From: Triplophysa rosa
Taxonomy: Eukaryota > Chordata > Actinopteri > Cypriniformes > Nemacheilidae
NCBI RefSeq assembly: GCF_024868665.1
Contig: NC_079901.1
Location: 4,840,007-4,904,006 of the forward strand
Reading direction: 5' to 3'
Length of the DNA stretch: 64,000 nt
The notes beneath the pieces are model-generated. The model was not told the origin of the DNA and ran no database searches. It saw only the letters and a program-made list of their open reading frames with translations. The position numbers and the translations under genes were made by a program. Of the stretch, positions 1 to 12,088 are shown in pieces (position 1 is the first letter of the stretch; every line of letters starts with the position of its first letter).

Positions 1-209
1 TAAGTCTTTTAGTGTTTAGTTATAGTTTGTCAAGTGTTTCTCAGTTTAGTCCAGTTTTAGTCAGTCTATGTTCTGTTTGAGTTGTTTCTTGTTTTCTTGA
101 TTTACCCCATCGTGGGTCTTTGTTTTGTGTTTATTTTCTGTTAAATAAAGCTTTCTGTTAACCCCTTCATCCCCGCTGCCTGCAACTGGGTTCTTTCACC
201 AACGTGAAG
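1..209 (+). mobile_element. 3' part of an LTR (R-U5 side), cut by window edge
   Basis: The first ~200 bases repeat 1762-1960 almost exactly, so they are the downstream part of the same LTR. They include the AATAAA polyadenylation signal and the closing stretch before the expected TGACA end. Instead of ending in TGACA, the sequence changes at about 200-210 into an internal cassette lying in the opposite orientation. The upstream U3 part lies outside the window. Confidence 0.8.
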
Positions 210-852
210 GCCCCTTAATGAACACCCCCAGGTGTTCACCAAGGGGTTGACAAAAAAGACATGACAGACTGGGAACAGACAGGACAAGGAAAATCACAGA
301 AACAAACATCAAGGGAATACAGAAAACAACAACTTAGGTTGGGGTGGACACAAAAATAAAAACATGGGAGAGGGGGGAGGGACAGACAAGGGCTGGGGGC
401 AGTCCTAGTGGGAAAAGTCCCAGTCCCCGGCTGCCTCGAGGGCGCGGAGTCCTGGGGGACTTAGGGGGAGTCCTGGGGGGACAGTCTTTGGCCCTGGCAG
501 TTTCCCAGGGGCCGGCTGAAGGCTGACGCCGGCTGGAAGGCCGGACGGGCTTGAGCCGGCTGGAAGGCCGGCTGGACAGGGCTTGACGCCGGCTGGAAGG
601 CCGGCTGGACAGGCTGGCCGGCTGGACCGGTGGACGGCTGACGCCGGCTGGAAGGCCGGCTGGACAGGGCTTGACGCCGGCTGGAAGGCTGGCTGGACAG
701 GCTTGACGCCGGCTGGAAGGCCGGCTGGACAGGGCTTGACGCCGGCTGGAAGGCCGGCTGGACAGGGCTTGACGCTGGCTAGGTGCGCCGGACTGGACAC
801 CGGACTGGACGCCGGCTGGATCACCGGACTGGACGCCGGCTGGATCACCGGA
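210..852 (-). mobile_element. Internal cassette of non-autonomous LTR element, inverted relative to its LTRs
   Basis: This stretch matches the plus-strand sequence from 37680 onward (start motif CCCCTTAATGAACACCCCC), which is the reverse complement of the sense strand of the minus-strand element at 37086-39146. Here the neighbouring LTRs (1-209 and 1406-1974) run on the plus strand, so the cassette is flipped. From about 500 it becomes a GC-rich minisatellite of roughly 33-bp units (CCGGCTGGAAGG core), shifting near 790 to 24-bp units (GGACTGGACGCC core). The open frames across it are a by-product of GC-rich repeats lacking stop codons; I do not call a gene. Confidence 0.7.
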
Positions 853-1405
853 NNNNNNNNNNNNNNNNNNNNNNNNNNNNNNNNNNNNNNNNNNNNNNNN
901 NNNNNNNNNNNNNNNNNNNNNNNNNNNNNNNNNNNNNNNNNNNNNNNNNNNNNNNNNNNNNNNNNNNNNNNNNNNNNNNNNNNNNNNNNNNNNNNNNNNN
1001 NNNNNNNNNNNNNNNNNNNNNNNNNNNNNNNNNNNNNNNNNNNNNNNNNNNNNNNNNNNNNNNNNNNNNNNNNNNNNNNNNNNNNNNNNNNNNNNNNNNN
1101 NNNNNNNNNNNNNNNNNNNNNNNNNNNNNNNNNNNNNNNNNNNNNNNNNNNNNNNNNNNNNNNNNNNNNNNNNNNNNNNNNNNNNNNNNNNNNNNNNNNN
1201 NNNNNNNNNNNNNNNNNNNNNNNNNNNNNNNNNNNNNNNNNNNNNNNNNNNNNNNNNNNNNNNNNNNNNNNNNNNNNNNNNNNNNNNNNNNNNNNNNNNN
1301 NNNNNNNNNNNNNNNNNNNNNNNNNNNNNNNNNNNNNNNNNNNNNNNNNNNNNNNNNNNNNNNNNNNNNNNNNNNNNNNNNNNNNNNNNNNNNNNNNNNN
1401 NNNNN
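853..1405. other. Assembly gap (553 N)
   Basis: A run of 553 N begins inside the 24-bp tandem array and ends exactly one base before an LTR start at 1406. The gap length is probably nominal, and the array is the likely cause of the assembly failure. Protein translations across it are meaningless. Confidence 0.99.
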
Positions 1406-1974
1406 TGTCACGGTCCCACCGTCTTGTTTATGAAATTCTAGTCGTGTGGTGGGATCGGGGCAGAGTCCTTAGGTTATGTGTGGAGAGAAACATATTGTTG
1501 TCCGTTTGACAATAATATACGTTCTCTCCAGTGTCTTGTCATTGGCCCCATTCCTCTCGTTTCCTTGTCATCTTCCCCTGAGTGTTTAATTACCCACACC
1601 TGCCCCGTGTCATTATCCCTTGTTTGTCTTACCTATATATACCCTCATGTTTCTTTGTCCTGTGTTCGGTCATTGTGTTTGGTGCGTGTGCTATGTGCTG
1701 TCTTGTTCTCGTCCAGCGTTAGTATTATTGCCTGTTCCTGTTGTATTGTGAGTCTAGTCAAGTAAGTCTTTTAGTGTTTAGTTATAGTTTGTCAAGTGTT
1801 TCTCAGTTTAGTCCAGTTTTAGTCAGTCTATGTTCTGTTTGAGTTGTTTCTTGTTTTCTTGATTTACCCCATCGTGGGTCTTTGTTTTGTGTTTATTTTC
1901 TGTTAAATAAAGCTTTCTGTTAACCCCTTCATCCCCGCTGCCTGCAACTGGGTTCTTTCACCACGGTCTTGACA
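1406..1974 (+). mobile_element. Complete LTR of a sushi-like (Tf1-type) LTR retrotransposon
   Basis: A 569-bp unit begins TGTCA and ends TGACA. It has a TATA box TATATATA at 1634-1641, an expected RNA start near 1664 and an AATAAA polyadenylation signal at 1906-1911, which is normal U3-R-U5 order. The first 55 bases contain an inverted repeat (1411-1420 with 1448-1457, one mismatch). The U3 part is nearly identical to the minus-strand LTR at 37086-37668, while the R-U5 part is clearly more diverged. No coding capacity. The tandem-like arrangement with 1-209 marks a two-LTR element. Assignment to the Tf1/sushi type rests on the related 61886 element, where the primer-site pairing can be read. 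Confidence 0.85.
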
Positions 1975-3142
1975 GATTCTTTTTGATTAACTTGAAGTTT
2001 TGACTAAAACTCAAAAAATATGATTTTCTCCTTGTTCTATTTACTTAATTTAAACATGTTAATTCAACACAATTGGTCGAGAATAATTTCCAATTCCCAG
2101 CACGCTTTGCGTCAGATTGCATTAGGAGAATACATTTGAAAGAATATGAATATTTGATGTGTTTTTCAGTAAAGTTAAAGACTTGTTAGTGTTTAATGTT
2201 CACTTATCTTAGATATTTAGAAGAGTTGGACATATTTTTCAGTTTTGTGGTTACCATTGTTCAGAAGAGTGGTACATGTGCTTAGGCTGTGGGAGGTTAA
2301 AGCAAGGCTATGATGTGAATTGCAACATTCAATGAGCATTAACTGTACTAATAATTAACCAGTACTAAGATGTCTCTCATCTTACTTGCTCATTGTATTT
2401 TGATTTACATACATTAAGTCTGTATTGAACTCATGTATGACAACAAAAAAGTACCAATAAGACTAATAAATGTTGAGTTTAGTTAACATAAAATTACAGG
2501 CAACATTTTGTCATTTCAACTTAATTAATTTAAGTAAATTTGAATCAGAAAAGTTATTTTAGTAATTTAAACGTTATTTTTTTAATAAAGTTTAGTTAAG
2601 CTTACTTAATTGAATCAAGGCAACGAGTTTGCACAATTGCATTAAGTAAAGTGAACAAATTAGTTTTTACAGTGTATGGAAGAATGAACAAAGACAAGGA
2701 ACAATTTATTGCTCAGAGATTACTCTTTTGTAGCTCTGGAGATTTGAGTCCTAAATTGTGTTTTATTAAAGTGTCAAATTAGGTGCATTTTGTTAAGTGT
2801 CAATTTAAAATGAAGATTGAATAGATAAAATAATTGGCAAATCTGAACTCACTTTGTGACGTTGTTGAGATCTCTTCTGAAACTCTAATGGAGGAATTTG
2901 GGACATTTCTTGGTCTTTTTTCTCGGTAGAAATATCTAAGACTTCAGCAAATCACCACTAACATGATGGTGGTTCAGAAGTTTTTGAGGCTTGAGTTGAG
3001 AAAACACAATATTTTTATCAATTCGCTCTAAAGAGAGTGAGACCCTCCAAACTGTTGCATTGACTCCCCACTGTGAGTCAAGTGGGAAGTTTTGATCGTT
3101 TAGCATTTGTGTTCGTTCAAACTGCAAGAGAAAGAACCTAGT
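1975..3142. other. AT-rich non-coding sequence with one small transposon end
   Basis: No gene is visible. The stretch 1980-2680 is AT-rich and closes with TTTTTACAGTGTA at about 2666-2678. That resembles the end of small fish DNA elements that begin TACACTGTAAAAA. The opposite end is not recognisable and may have been lost next to the LTR at 1406-1974. Confidence 0.35.
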
Positions 3143-3241
3143 CCTCTCTCTCTCTCCCTGTCTCACTCTCTCTCTCCCTGTCTCACTCTCTCTCTCCCTG
3201 TCTCACTCTCTCTCTCCCTGTCTCACTCTCTCTCTCCCTGT

Positions 3242-3296
<55 letters not shown>
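3143..3296. repeat. CT microsatellite with 20-bp higher-order units
   Basis: A pyrimidine tract on the plus strand. Between 3161 and 3240 it holds four identical 20-bp units (TCTCACTCTCTCTCTCCCTG) and then turns into pure CT repeat. All open frames across it are low-complexity and not genes. Confidence 0.97.
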
Positions 3297-3301
<5 letters not shown>

Positions 3302-6300
3302 AGAGAGGATGTTGTTGAGAATCCATAGAAAAGGGTGTAAAGACCTCCATTGGGGAAAATTATTTTTTGGCCATATGTGGAGGACACTAGAAATCATCTC
3401 CAGCAATTTCAGTAATGGCTTTTGAGACAGCTGCTTGCATTGTTGTTTAATGATGACAAATGACAGCTTGAAAAGACAGTGCAGTTGAAGAGGCAGAAGA
3501 TAGAGTGAAACGACGATACGAACGACTTGCATAAATTGCCTGTTGAGTATTTTCCAGGGTGATTGTGGGTAATTGGCTTTTATTGGACTTGTTAGCTCTG
3601 GATATCTTTCCATCATTATCCCACTCATGGCAATAAGAGTCTCCACTTCCTCATCATGAACAAACACCTTCTATGGATCTTGAAGATTTGTCAGGTGAAT
3701 CTAAAGCGTTGTGCCGTAAAGGCCTGAACTGGCCCTAAGATACTTTTTCTAAGTCAAGCGTGGAGAGACAGCCTTCATATGGTTCATTTACGATCATCTT
3801 GGCTGAAGGGAACACACTTTAAGGGCCTATTTTTCTGAAAGGATAGATGTGGATCGTGCATATAACAGTGGCTGACATTTTCGAAACCATGACATTTCAA
3901 TACAGCATTATGGGTTGAGTGCAACCGCTTCCCTCAATATAACTCTATAAGGTTAATTGCCATAACTTAAACCTTTAGGTAAGGAGAGATGACATTATTT
4001 TATGTTGGTGTAGGTTTCTCAAAGTTCAACAGAGTCATAAAGTCTTGATTAATTGGAGCAAAGACAGCAAAGCCCAAACATTTGGCAATACTCCCTATAA
4101 ATATACTGCACAGAGACATTAATTTAACAAGATTGTGCTTGGAGTTGTTTTGGAGGGGCTGGTTTGATGTGTGCACTTGGTACAGTTTGTAATTAGCTGA
4201 AAAATCTGGTTATGGGACGTGTATTTATTTGAGTGAAGGTTTCTGGGTTGGCTCTAGTCATTTTATGCTATCTACAAAAGTATCCCCCCAATATATGCGG
4301 AATTGGCAATAATCATGATATTATTAATATATGTGATTATTCATATTGTGCTAATACAACACATATGATGATATTGTAAATAATTCTGCACTAGTACCTG
4401 TGACTTCAACATAGAAAGTGGTGGTTTTGCACACTTTTATAACATGTTTCCCTTACAACCCACAATGGTTATAAACTCTCTTTTTGCCTTTTCATACTAA
4501 TTTGAGTACCACCGGAAGTGCTCGTAGAAGCTGTGTATAGATTTTTTCCGGGACCAGTGGCTGGTAAACATACGTGATTATTTCACCACACGGTGTCATT
4601 CAGTCCTCTAAATTAGTGATCGCAATGCTGCAGTGTGATGAATAAGATCAGAATGAGCATTTCTTTATTTGTATTAAATATTGTTGTTTGTGATTTTTCA
4701 TATTTTTCATTTTACTGCATGTAATTCACAAATACGCCTAAATTCATTAATATTCAATGTAGTCGAGCTGTCATTGCGTTACTCTTTTAAGATTATTAGT
4801 TTAATATCATTACATTTCTTCTATGCGGTCCCATGCAGTCAGATATTTTAAGGGCTGGATTTACAATGCACAATGTTCATACAAAAAATAACCATGACTT
4901 TACTACACTTTCACTATAATAAAAACATTGATGTTTAATTTTCATAAAGATCACTTATCAGTCATATTCGTTTAAAATGTAAAATCAACAGGTATGAAAT
5001 ATGTCCAGCAGACTCTGAAGCGAAATAAATGTATTTATTAATCAGAATGTGTATTTGGATGGGAAATGTATTTAAAGGAACGTTTCAGCAAGTTGGAGAG
5101 ATGAACATCCTCAGTTTCAAAACGCATACTGCACACAAACATACTCAAATGTTATTTTAAAAGAATGCACTTCATCTCACCATATCGGTCTCACCTATTG
5201 CCTTCCTCGAATACTTTGTGTCGGTAAATTGTAAAAACTAAGGTAAGAAGGTTGATGTTTAGCGTTAAAGAAACCAGGTGCAGTAGCATTGTTGGTAAGG
5301 GGATTCAGCCATTAGTTTTAACTGCTTTGCTTACCGGATATAGGAACTGTGATAAAGGTCCTTTACTCATCTGGAATTAAAATAGCCTGGCTAGCAGACC
5401 CTTAGCAATGCAACAATCTAGCAATGCCCTATTAACCAGCCAGGGCGACTTCACAGCAAAGCACCTTGGCCATATCATGACACCAGTACGTAACTGCGGT
5501 CTTTTGACTTGTGGCAGTGTACCAAGCCCATGTGAGGGGCCTGAATCATATCTCTGCACCAGATTTTCATATAAATATCATAAAAATGTAAAATCTTTTG
5601 GCCCATGGCAGTTGTCATGGACTCATTTTTGCAGTTTAGTTCTGTTGGGTCAGAAATGAAACACTTTTCCAATATGGTCAAACAAAGGAAGCAAAATATT
5701 TCGGTGTTTAAAGTGAAGAGGATGTCATCTATGAAATGGCAACCTTTTATCGCAGCAGCCACAACACACGAGTCATAGACAAAATCAATAGATGTAAATG
5801 GAGAAAACATGTCCCTGCTTTGCGCGGCTGAACTCGGATGGGGCAGAGCTAACGGCTGGAGTCCCTCAGGTTTTAGGTGTGACTCTGTATTTAGAAGGCA
5901 GATGCTTTGTGGTTAATCTTTAATATTTAACAAAGCTCGGCCCAGCTGAGCTAAGAAACTGGTGACAAGAAGCTGGCCCTTGAGCTCCAGCCTGTTGAAC
6001 ATGTTGTTATAACAGGTCTATACGAGGTTTTTGCCAATCAATGAGCAATGTTCAAAACTCAGCACTCACATGCTAGCTGCAGTCTCGCTGGCCAGGTCTA
6101 CAGCAGTAGATCTTTGACTGGAGGCCTGTCGTTCACCTCAACAGAAAATCCATATGTTTCGGATGTGATTTTAAACCAATCTATTATTAATGGACCCCCT
6201 CTTCTTGGAACTCACGACTGTTTCTGGTAGCGGAATCCTGTGTTTTGGTAAGTGCTGAAGTTTCCTGTAAGTGCGCCTATGTTTGTGTGTGTGTTTACGT

Positions 6301-7416
6301 CCCAACGGATGTGTTCAATTAGGCCGTAATGGCTGAGGGGGTGGAGGGTCACACCAAACAGGCCCATGGGTCTGTTGACAACAAAGGAGGAGGAATGGGG
6401 GGAAAGGCGTGCATCCTCATTTGAATGCTGGGATAGCGTATCCAGGGTATTTGACCCCTGCAGTAGTGTTAATGGATATTGTCACAACTTAGCCCCCCCA
6501 ACTGGTGCTTTACAGAGCAAGTGCTTACTGGAACTGCTTGTTTTGCTTTCTCCGGTGTGACCTTTGAGAGCAGACATTCACCCCACAGTAACCGTGATGC
6601 TACGTGCTAAATGGAAACTATGTTTAGAAACAATGCTCGACTACATGTCTTCTAATACCAGTCGAATTCCAGGGAGAGAGGAGGGTATGTCAGCCACACA
6701 GTTTTCTAAGATTGTTCTGCCATTTAGATACTACTCCAAAGTAATCCATTAAGCAATAAAACACGGAAGGCGGTGCATTACAGAGATCTTACCTTGGTTG
6801 GGGGGGGGGAGTATTACAACAATAGGAACACCATCTCGTACTTATTGGTTCTGGCCCACCCAGTGAATTTAATCCACATCTATTTTTATGGTATATGAAT
6901 ATGAACGTTTTTTTCTTTGCAGTATTTGAAGTCTGTTTCTCCAGTTTTAATTTTCTGCAAATAAATGGAAATAGAAACAATATTTTTATTTGAAATTTAG
7001 GAGAAATATAGTTAGTAGTTCACAGAATTAAACAAAAATGATCATTTTACCTAAACACATACTATATATAAATAGTAAATTCAGAAAAACAGTTTTTGAA
7101 TTTTGAAATGGTCTCTTATTTATTTCTGCTTCTGTAATATATACATACTTACGGACGCACGCACGTATGTATGTATATATATAATGTTAATATACGGTGT
7201 ATATACTGTATATAATATTTTTGTAAAGCATATTGATTTTAGAAAATCGTGGCAACAGCAACATTGTTTAACACCAATTGTTTAACAAATAATTTGACTT
7301 AATGAACACAATTATGGACACAATTTTGTATTAAGACCTATTAAAGCCAGTCGATAATCGCTCCATATACTGTATGTAGAACGGTATGTTAGGTGTCATC
7401 CATAATATAGACTTAA
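3297..7416. other. Non-coding interval, no recognised genes
   Basis: Mostly unique-looking, AT-rich sequence. The longest open frame (minus strand, 3203-3667) has its last third inside the CT microsatellite and no recognisable domain, so I leave it uncalled. A short G run lies at about 6799-6808 and a TA-rich patch at 7060-7220. No promoter, tRNA or conserved coding pattern was seen. Confidence 0.5.
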
Positions 7417-7642
7417 AGCGCTAGTTCACCCAAAAATCTAAATTCTGTCATCATTTAATCACCCTCAAATTGTTCCAGACTTGTATAAGTTCCTTAGTTC
7501 TGTTAAACACAAAAGAAAATATTTTGAAGAATGTGCACCAAACACGTGTGTGTTAAACAGAACAATTAAATTATGCAGGTTTGGAACAACTTGAGGGTGA
7601 GTAAACAATGACAGAATTCAAATTTGGGGGTAAACTATCCTT
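7417..7642. mobile_element. TTAA-flanked hairpin MITE
   Basis: A 226-bp element flanked by TTAA at 7413-7416 and 7643-7646. The two halves are near reverse complements: the left has AGTTCACCCAAAAATC, then CTGTCATCATTTAATCACC; the right has the matching GAGTAAACAATGACAG and GGGTAAACTATCC. This long imperfect palindrome is a very common non-autonomous element in cyprinid genomes. The TTAA duplications point to a piggyBac- or Kolobok-type transposase supplied in trans. No coding capacity. Confidence 0.85.
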
Positions 7643-9509
7643 TTAATACAGCATAATAATACATGTAAAGATACTTTATTGCAAGCAACATAGACAGCAT
7701 ACTGTAAATGCTTAATATTTGTCATTAAGTCTGTTATAACATTAGGTGCTATTAATTAACTTAAAAAGAGAAATCGTTGATATGTGTTAAGAAAAACCTT
7801 TATCTTGAATAAATATACATGTCTGAGTTTGAAATTGTTTTTAAATGAAAATCATTATAAGCTAAGCTAAATATAATAAATACACATAACAGTAAATAAG
7901 CATGACAAACATTTGTTTTTGTTCTCTTTATTATAAAAAAATCAATAAAATTAAAAATGAGACAACACATTTTCTTCCTGTAATATAGATAGTTATGGAT
8001 GGATAGCTATGAACTATATTAATATTTTTCTGTATTACAATACAATCCATTAAGCTAAACAGATGTTAGTACCAGTGTAATGTTTATGGTGAAAATGTAC
8101 TGTAACTTATTTTCTATTTCTTTCCCATATCCCCCTCCTTCTTCCCACAATAAATGGATCAATACCGTCATATTGATAGTTAAGTTTTATTAAACATTGC
8201 TGTTTGTTTCTGATTTTAACACAGCAATGTTAAAGTATCCAAAAGGTTGAGATTTAGGCTGTTTGCTTGACCTGTAGGAACAGATGAGGAGAGGGATGAG
8301 GAAACCTTTTCGAAAACAATTATTGTTTAGTGCCACTTGTGAAAGAATATAGAACACGTCTATTTTCTTTACACTGCTGAGAAAGTTATTGGGTTCCCTG
8401 TCTAAGCAGCAATTGTTTTTGAGAGGTCTTAACAATGTTGAAGGCAATGCCGTTGTGTGTTAGGTGAACAAACCATAATTATGGAACATGAGAGATCAAA
8501 TTTATCATCCTAAGTGAGGGCAAATCTGATAAAAGCAGAATGTTCCTCCTCTAAGATGCGTTACTTACTGGCTAGACACCCTGAATGAAATGATATCAGG
8601 CCCTTTGCCGTGTACCCTACAGCAAATGGGGGAATTGATTATATTTCTCAAAAGTGCTTCAAAACCCCTTGAATTTATGTTGCTGATTTGTTTCCTCGCT
8701 CAAAGTATGGAAAGATTAGGATATGGCTTTCTCCAGGTTGTAATTTGTTTGGAAATGACCAGAGTGCTGTTGTCAGTGGTGACAAAGGAAGGTCTGAGTT
8801 CTATGCTCGAGGTCGAATGATAACTATATTTTAATCTAGTTCAGCCTGAGATTAATAGCTGTTTTAAATGCAGTCCAATACACATCAGCATGCAGAAACC
8901 ATTGAGAGTAAAGCAGCATTCTGGCTTCGGCTCTCCATCCGTTTGCAGTGGCGTTCATATCCCATCTGTCAGACGGGACAGTCAATGCAGGAGAAGAAAA
9001 GAGAGAGGGAGAGAGAAAGCAGAGACTCTGAACTGATAGATTACACTGTCTTAAAATGGAGTGCTTCTCAGCCTTGTAAATATGTGACAAATGACAGTGC
9101 GAGAGGTATTGATTCCAGGCTGTGCTGTGGAAGTGGAGACGGTGGCCGAGGCGACGTGTGAAGTTCAGCTGTGGATGGTGACATTGAAGGCTCAAACAGC
9201 AAACAGAACCGCTCGTTTCAGAAAGCCATAAAATGTTGAGTTACATCTACCTCCTAATGTAAGAAACTTTTACTTCTTTAGAAAATGTACCATCATGTAC
9301 AAAAATGCCTGTTTTTACACCAAAACTCCATGTGGCCTTACATGTCAAATATTGCTTGGATTAAGCCACCAAAATGTAAATATGACAAACAAAATCACAT
9401 TGAGCCTCTCATAAAACTGTGTATGTATCATTCTTAAAGTCAAAAGTGCATTTATTACTGTCTAGAAATAAATAATATGGCTACTAAATGTTCTCATTAT
9501 GCCTGCATG
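7643..9509. other. Non-coding interval, possible conserved non-coding DNA near 8830-9180
   Basis: No gene or clear mobile element is visible. The part at about 8830-9180 is less AT-rich and more complex than its surroundings (apart from a short GA tract near 9000), as conserved regulatory DNA often is. Single-sequence reading cannot establish conservation. Confidence 0.4.
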
Positions 9510-9845
9510 CAGAGATGGACAGTATTTTAATTACATGTATTTGAAATATGTATTTAATTACTTTGGAGTATTTTGTCATTTGCATTTTCCTTAACAAAAA
9601 AAAGTCAAATGTAATTTGTAATTAAAAACTTTGAGAGACTGTATTTTGTATTTTATAATACTTAAATACTTTTTCAAATATTTCATTTTATTCTTGCCTA
9701 AAATAACTTCACCAGGCAGTTGTGGCACCACTGTTCCGAAAGTGGTGGGGCAAAATTTTATACTGAAATATGTAATAAAATTTGAGCTATCAATAATAGT
9801 TTGAGCTAAACAGCTTGTGGCACAGCAAATGCAAGTAGAACACAT
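9510..9845 (+). mobile_element. hAT-like terminal segment, left end
   Basis: Begins CAGAGATGGACAGTATTTTA and continues with TATTTGAAATATGTATTTAATTAC-type AT-rich repeats. A reverse-complementary segment ends at 11713 (GTGCCCATCTCTG). Ends starting CAGAGATGG are typical of fish hAT elements. No matching 8-bp target duplication is seen between 9502-9509 and 11714-11721, so these may be the two ends of one decayed element or of two different ones. Confidence 0.5.
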
Positions 9846-9924
9846 TTTTTTTTATTATTATAATTCATTTTATTAAACAGTAAAGAACCCTGTTATAGAT
9901 TTTGGTGATCTTTCACTCCATTAA

Positions 9925-10084
9925 AGGATACTTCACATCTCATTTCCCTTTACTGACATAGTAGGGAAAATAAATACTATGGGAGTCAATGGGGAATGAG
10001 ATCTGACATTCTTCCAAATATTTTAGAAATATTTAGATGATCACAGATGATCACAGAATTTTAATTATTGGGAGAAGTATCCCT
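9925..10084. mobile_element. TTAA-flanked hairpin MITE
   Basis: A 160-bp palindromic element between TTAA at 9921-9924 and 10085-10088. Ends are AGGATACTTC and its near complement GAAGTATCCCT. An internal hairpin surrounds CTATGGGAGTCAATGGGG, the hallmark centre of this fish element type. It is non-coding. Confidence 0.75.
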
Positions 10085-10339
10085 TTAAATTTCTGAAAAT
10101 ATTTAAGAAGATCATATTTTAAGGCATATTTAAGTATACCTTTAATGCCTTTAAAAATGTAGAGGTCTTTGATGTGCTGTAGAAAAACAGATAGACATTC
10201 ATTGCTAGATTTAAAGTGATTCTACATGCATACCTGACTGTTTCCAGGGAAATCAGTTTAATCATCTTTTTGTCTGAGAGAAGATGTAGATGTACACCTG
10301 TCATTTGTCTATAAAACATACTATGCAGTTTGCTTTTAA

Positions 10340-11450
10340 CGCTATACACTCTAAAAACAGTTGTGTTAAAAACAATACATTTTGTGTTCATTTAAGGACA
10401 AAACATTAATGTTGTTCCTGTAAATGTTAGCAAAAAAGGAACGGACGATCATTGCGCATCTGGATGAGCGTCAAAGCGCGGGTAACCCACCCACTAGCTG
10501 AATTATACATTTTGATTGTTTTTTCAAACGAGTCAGACCTGCCTGTTATTAAGTGTGTTTGACTTATTCCGAGGCTGTGCACGTCATTTTAATATTATTA
10601 AGACGATCGGCGCATGACATTAACGTGTCGCGAGAGTGTTTCAAAAGCAACCTTTTCTAATCACTCTCGCGGTACTTTGATTTAAGCAAAGAAAGTAAAG
10701 AAACTGCTTTTGTGCTCAAAGTGCTTAAAGGTAAAGTATCTAGTAAAATCTACTATCAGATATCATTCACTGAAAGTCATAGGGCAAAAGATTAGCGCAA
10801 ATAGCTAGAATTTATCTGCTAGCTAAAGAGTGACTTGTGTTGTCTAGTGATGCCGGATCGCAGTTATATCCATGGGCAGGTGGTACAAGTAACAAAAAAT
10901 AACATTCTTATTAATTGCGGGTGGGTCGCGGCAAAGATATTAATATTAACAAGATGTGCCACTGCCATTACAATTAATGGGGAGGAATGCAACGCTCAAT
11001 ATGGCCGCTGTAGCAAAGGAAGTCCGCCCTCCAGTGATACAAGCCAATCGTCAATCAGTATTGACTGACGATCCTCTGGGCTCTCGTGAGGCGCTTGCCA
11101 GGCTATGCAAATGCACAGTAGATGAAGCGATCTCGAAAAAGCGGATTTTTAGCGCAATTTAAGCTTAACAAACCCAAGTTATGGTACAGTTCATGTCAGG
11201 TTTAATTATTGATAGGACATACAGTATGCTGTTTAATTGTGATTTTTGCCAGCGATTTAAAAAATATCTGCCTTCCCCCATTAAAGTAGATAGGACAGTG
11301 GATTTGCTATTAACTGCCCAGAGGTGTTGCAAACATGACCGCCGAGTGGCACGACTTCCGTAAACGGACTTTGGTAGCGGGAGAATGAGATAAATCAATA
11401 ATGATAATAATATTAAAATGACGTGAAGGCCCACGTTTATGTAAGTGTGT
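10340..11450. mobile_element. Unassigned repeat-like sequence between hAT-like ends
   Basis: A small-element end (TACACTCTAAAAACAG) lies at about 10346. From about 10860 to 11360 there is a complex, mid-GC stretch with no long open frame. By general impression it resembles high-copy fish DNA-transposon interiors. No catalytic motif of a transposase is readable, so it is either non-autonomous or heavily decayed. The identification as a repeat is an impression only. Confidence 0.3.
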
Positions 11451-11539
11451 TGCTAAAATCGGAGTGTTTGATGGACTTCTGTTTAGGAAGCCTTTCCTTC
11501 TTCTGTGTATCTAACTCCACTGTTACTCTTGCACTTTAA

Positions 11540-11713
11540 ATGATTGCTTGTAAAAAAAGATTGTATTTTTGTATTTTCAAATTACAAATTACTTGTATTT
11601 TAATTAAATATTTTTTTTCACAGCAGTATTTTGTATTTTATTTAAATACATTTTATGAGTAAGTATTTGTAATTTGTAACTAAATACTTTTTGATGTTTG
11701 TGCCCATCTCTGT
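11540..11713 (-). mobile_element. hAT-like terminal segment, right end
   Basis: On the minus strand it begins CAGAGATGGGCACAAACATC and is followed by alternating TATTT/AAATA sequence. It mirrors the segment starting at 9510. The two face each other across 2.2 kb, the geometry expected of one element with terminal inverted repeats. Confidence 0.5.
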
Positions 11714-11747
11714 TTATGTGTGTCTTTTGTGTTTACAGTTTCCTTAA

Positions 11748-12084
11748 AGGTCCAGAGTGTAATTTTTTGGAGGATCTGTTGACAGAAATGCAATATAATA
11801 TGCATAACCATATCTTCAGAGGTGTATAAAGACCTTACATAATGAAGCGTTCTGTTTTTACTACCTTAGAATGAGCGAATTCTATCTACATACACCCTTA
11901 CATGAAATGTTGTTTCTACGGTATAGCCCTAAATGGACAAAAAGCTCTACACAGCGCGTTTTGTAAATATGTAAGCTCCTTCGGCAAAGAAGCGACCACG
12001 TGATGATATCTAGGTGCTGTGTCAGCCACCGTAGTGCTTTGAAAGCTCACCACTAGATGCCGCTAAATTTCATACACTGGACCT
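11748..12084. mobile_element. TTAA-flanked MITE with AGGTCCAG termini
   Basis: A 337-bp element flanked by TTAA at 11744-11747 and 12085-12088. Terminal inverted repeats are AGGTCCAGAGTGTA and the complement of CATACACTGGACCT. The interior is non-coding. The right TTAA is also the left TTAA of the element that follows. Confidence 0.8.
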
Positions 12085-12088
12085 TTAA

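Noticed and set aside
583..1509. Long open frame of 308 codons across the gap
   Set aside because: It is held open by N characters and GC-rich repeats; real sequence on both sides belongs to an LTR element.
3143..3296. Regular 20-bp units considered as a CRISPR-like array
   Set aside because: Units are contiguous without spacers and consist of CT repeat; the genome is a vertebrate.
3203..3667. Open frame of 154 codons on the minus strand
   Set aside because: Its C-terminal part is translation of the CT microsatellite, and the rest has no recognisable domain, start context or partner exon.
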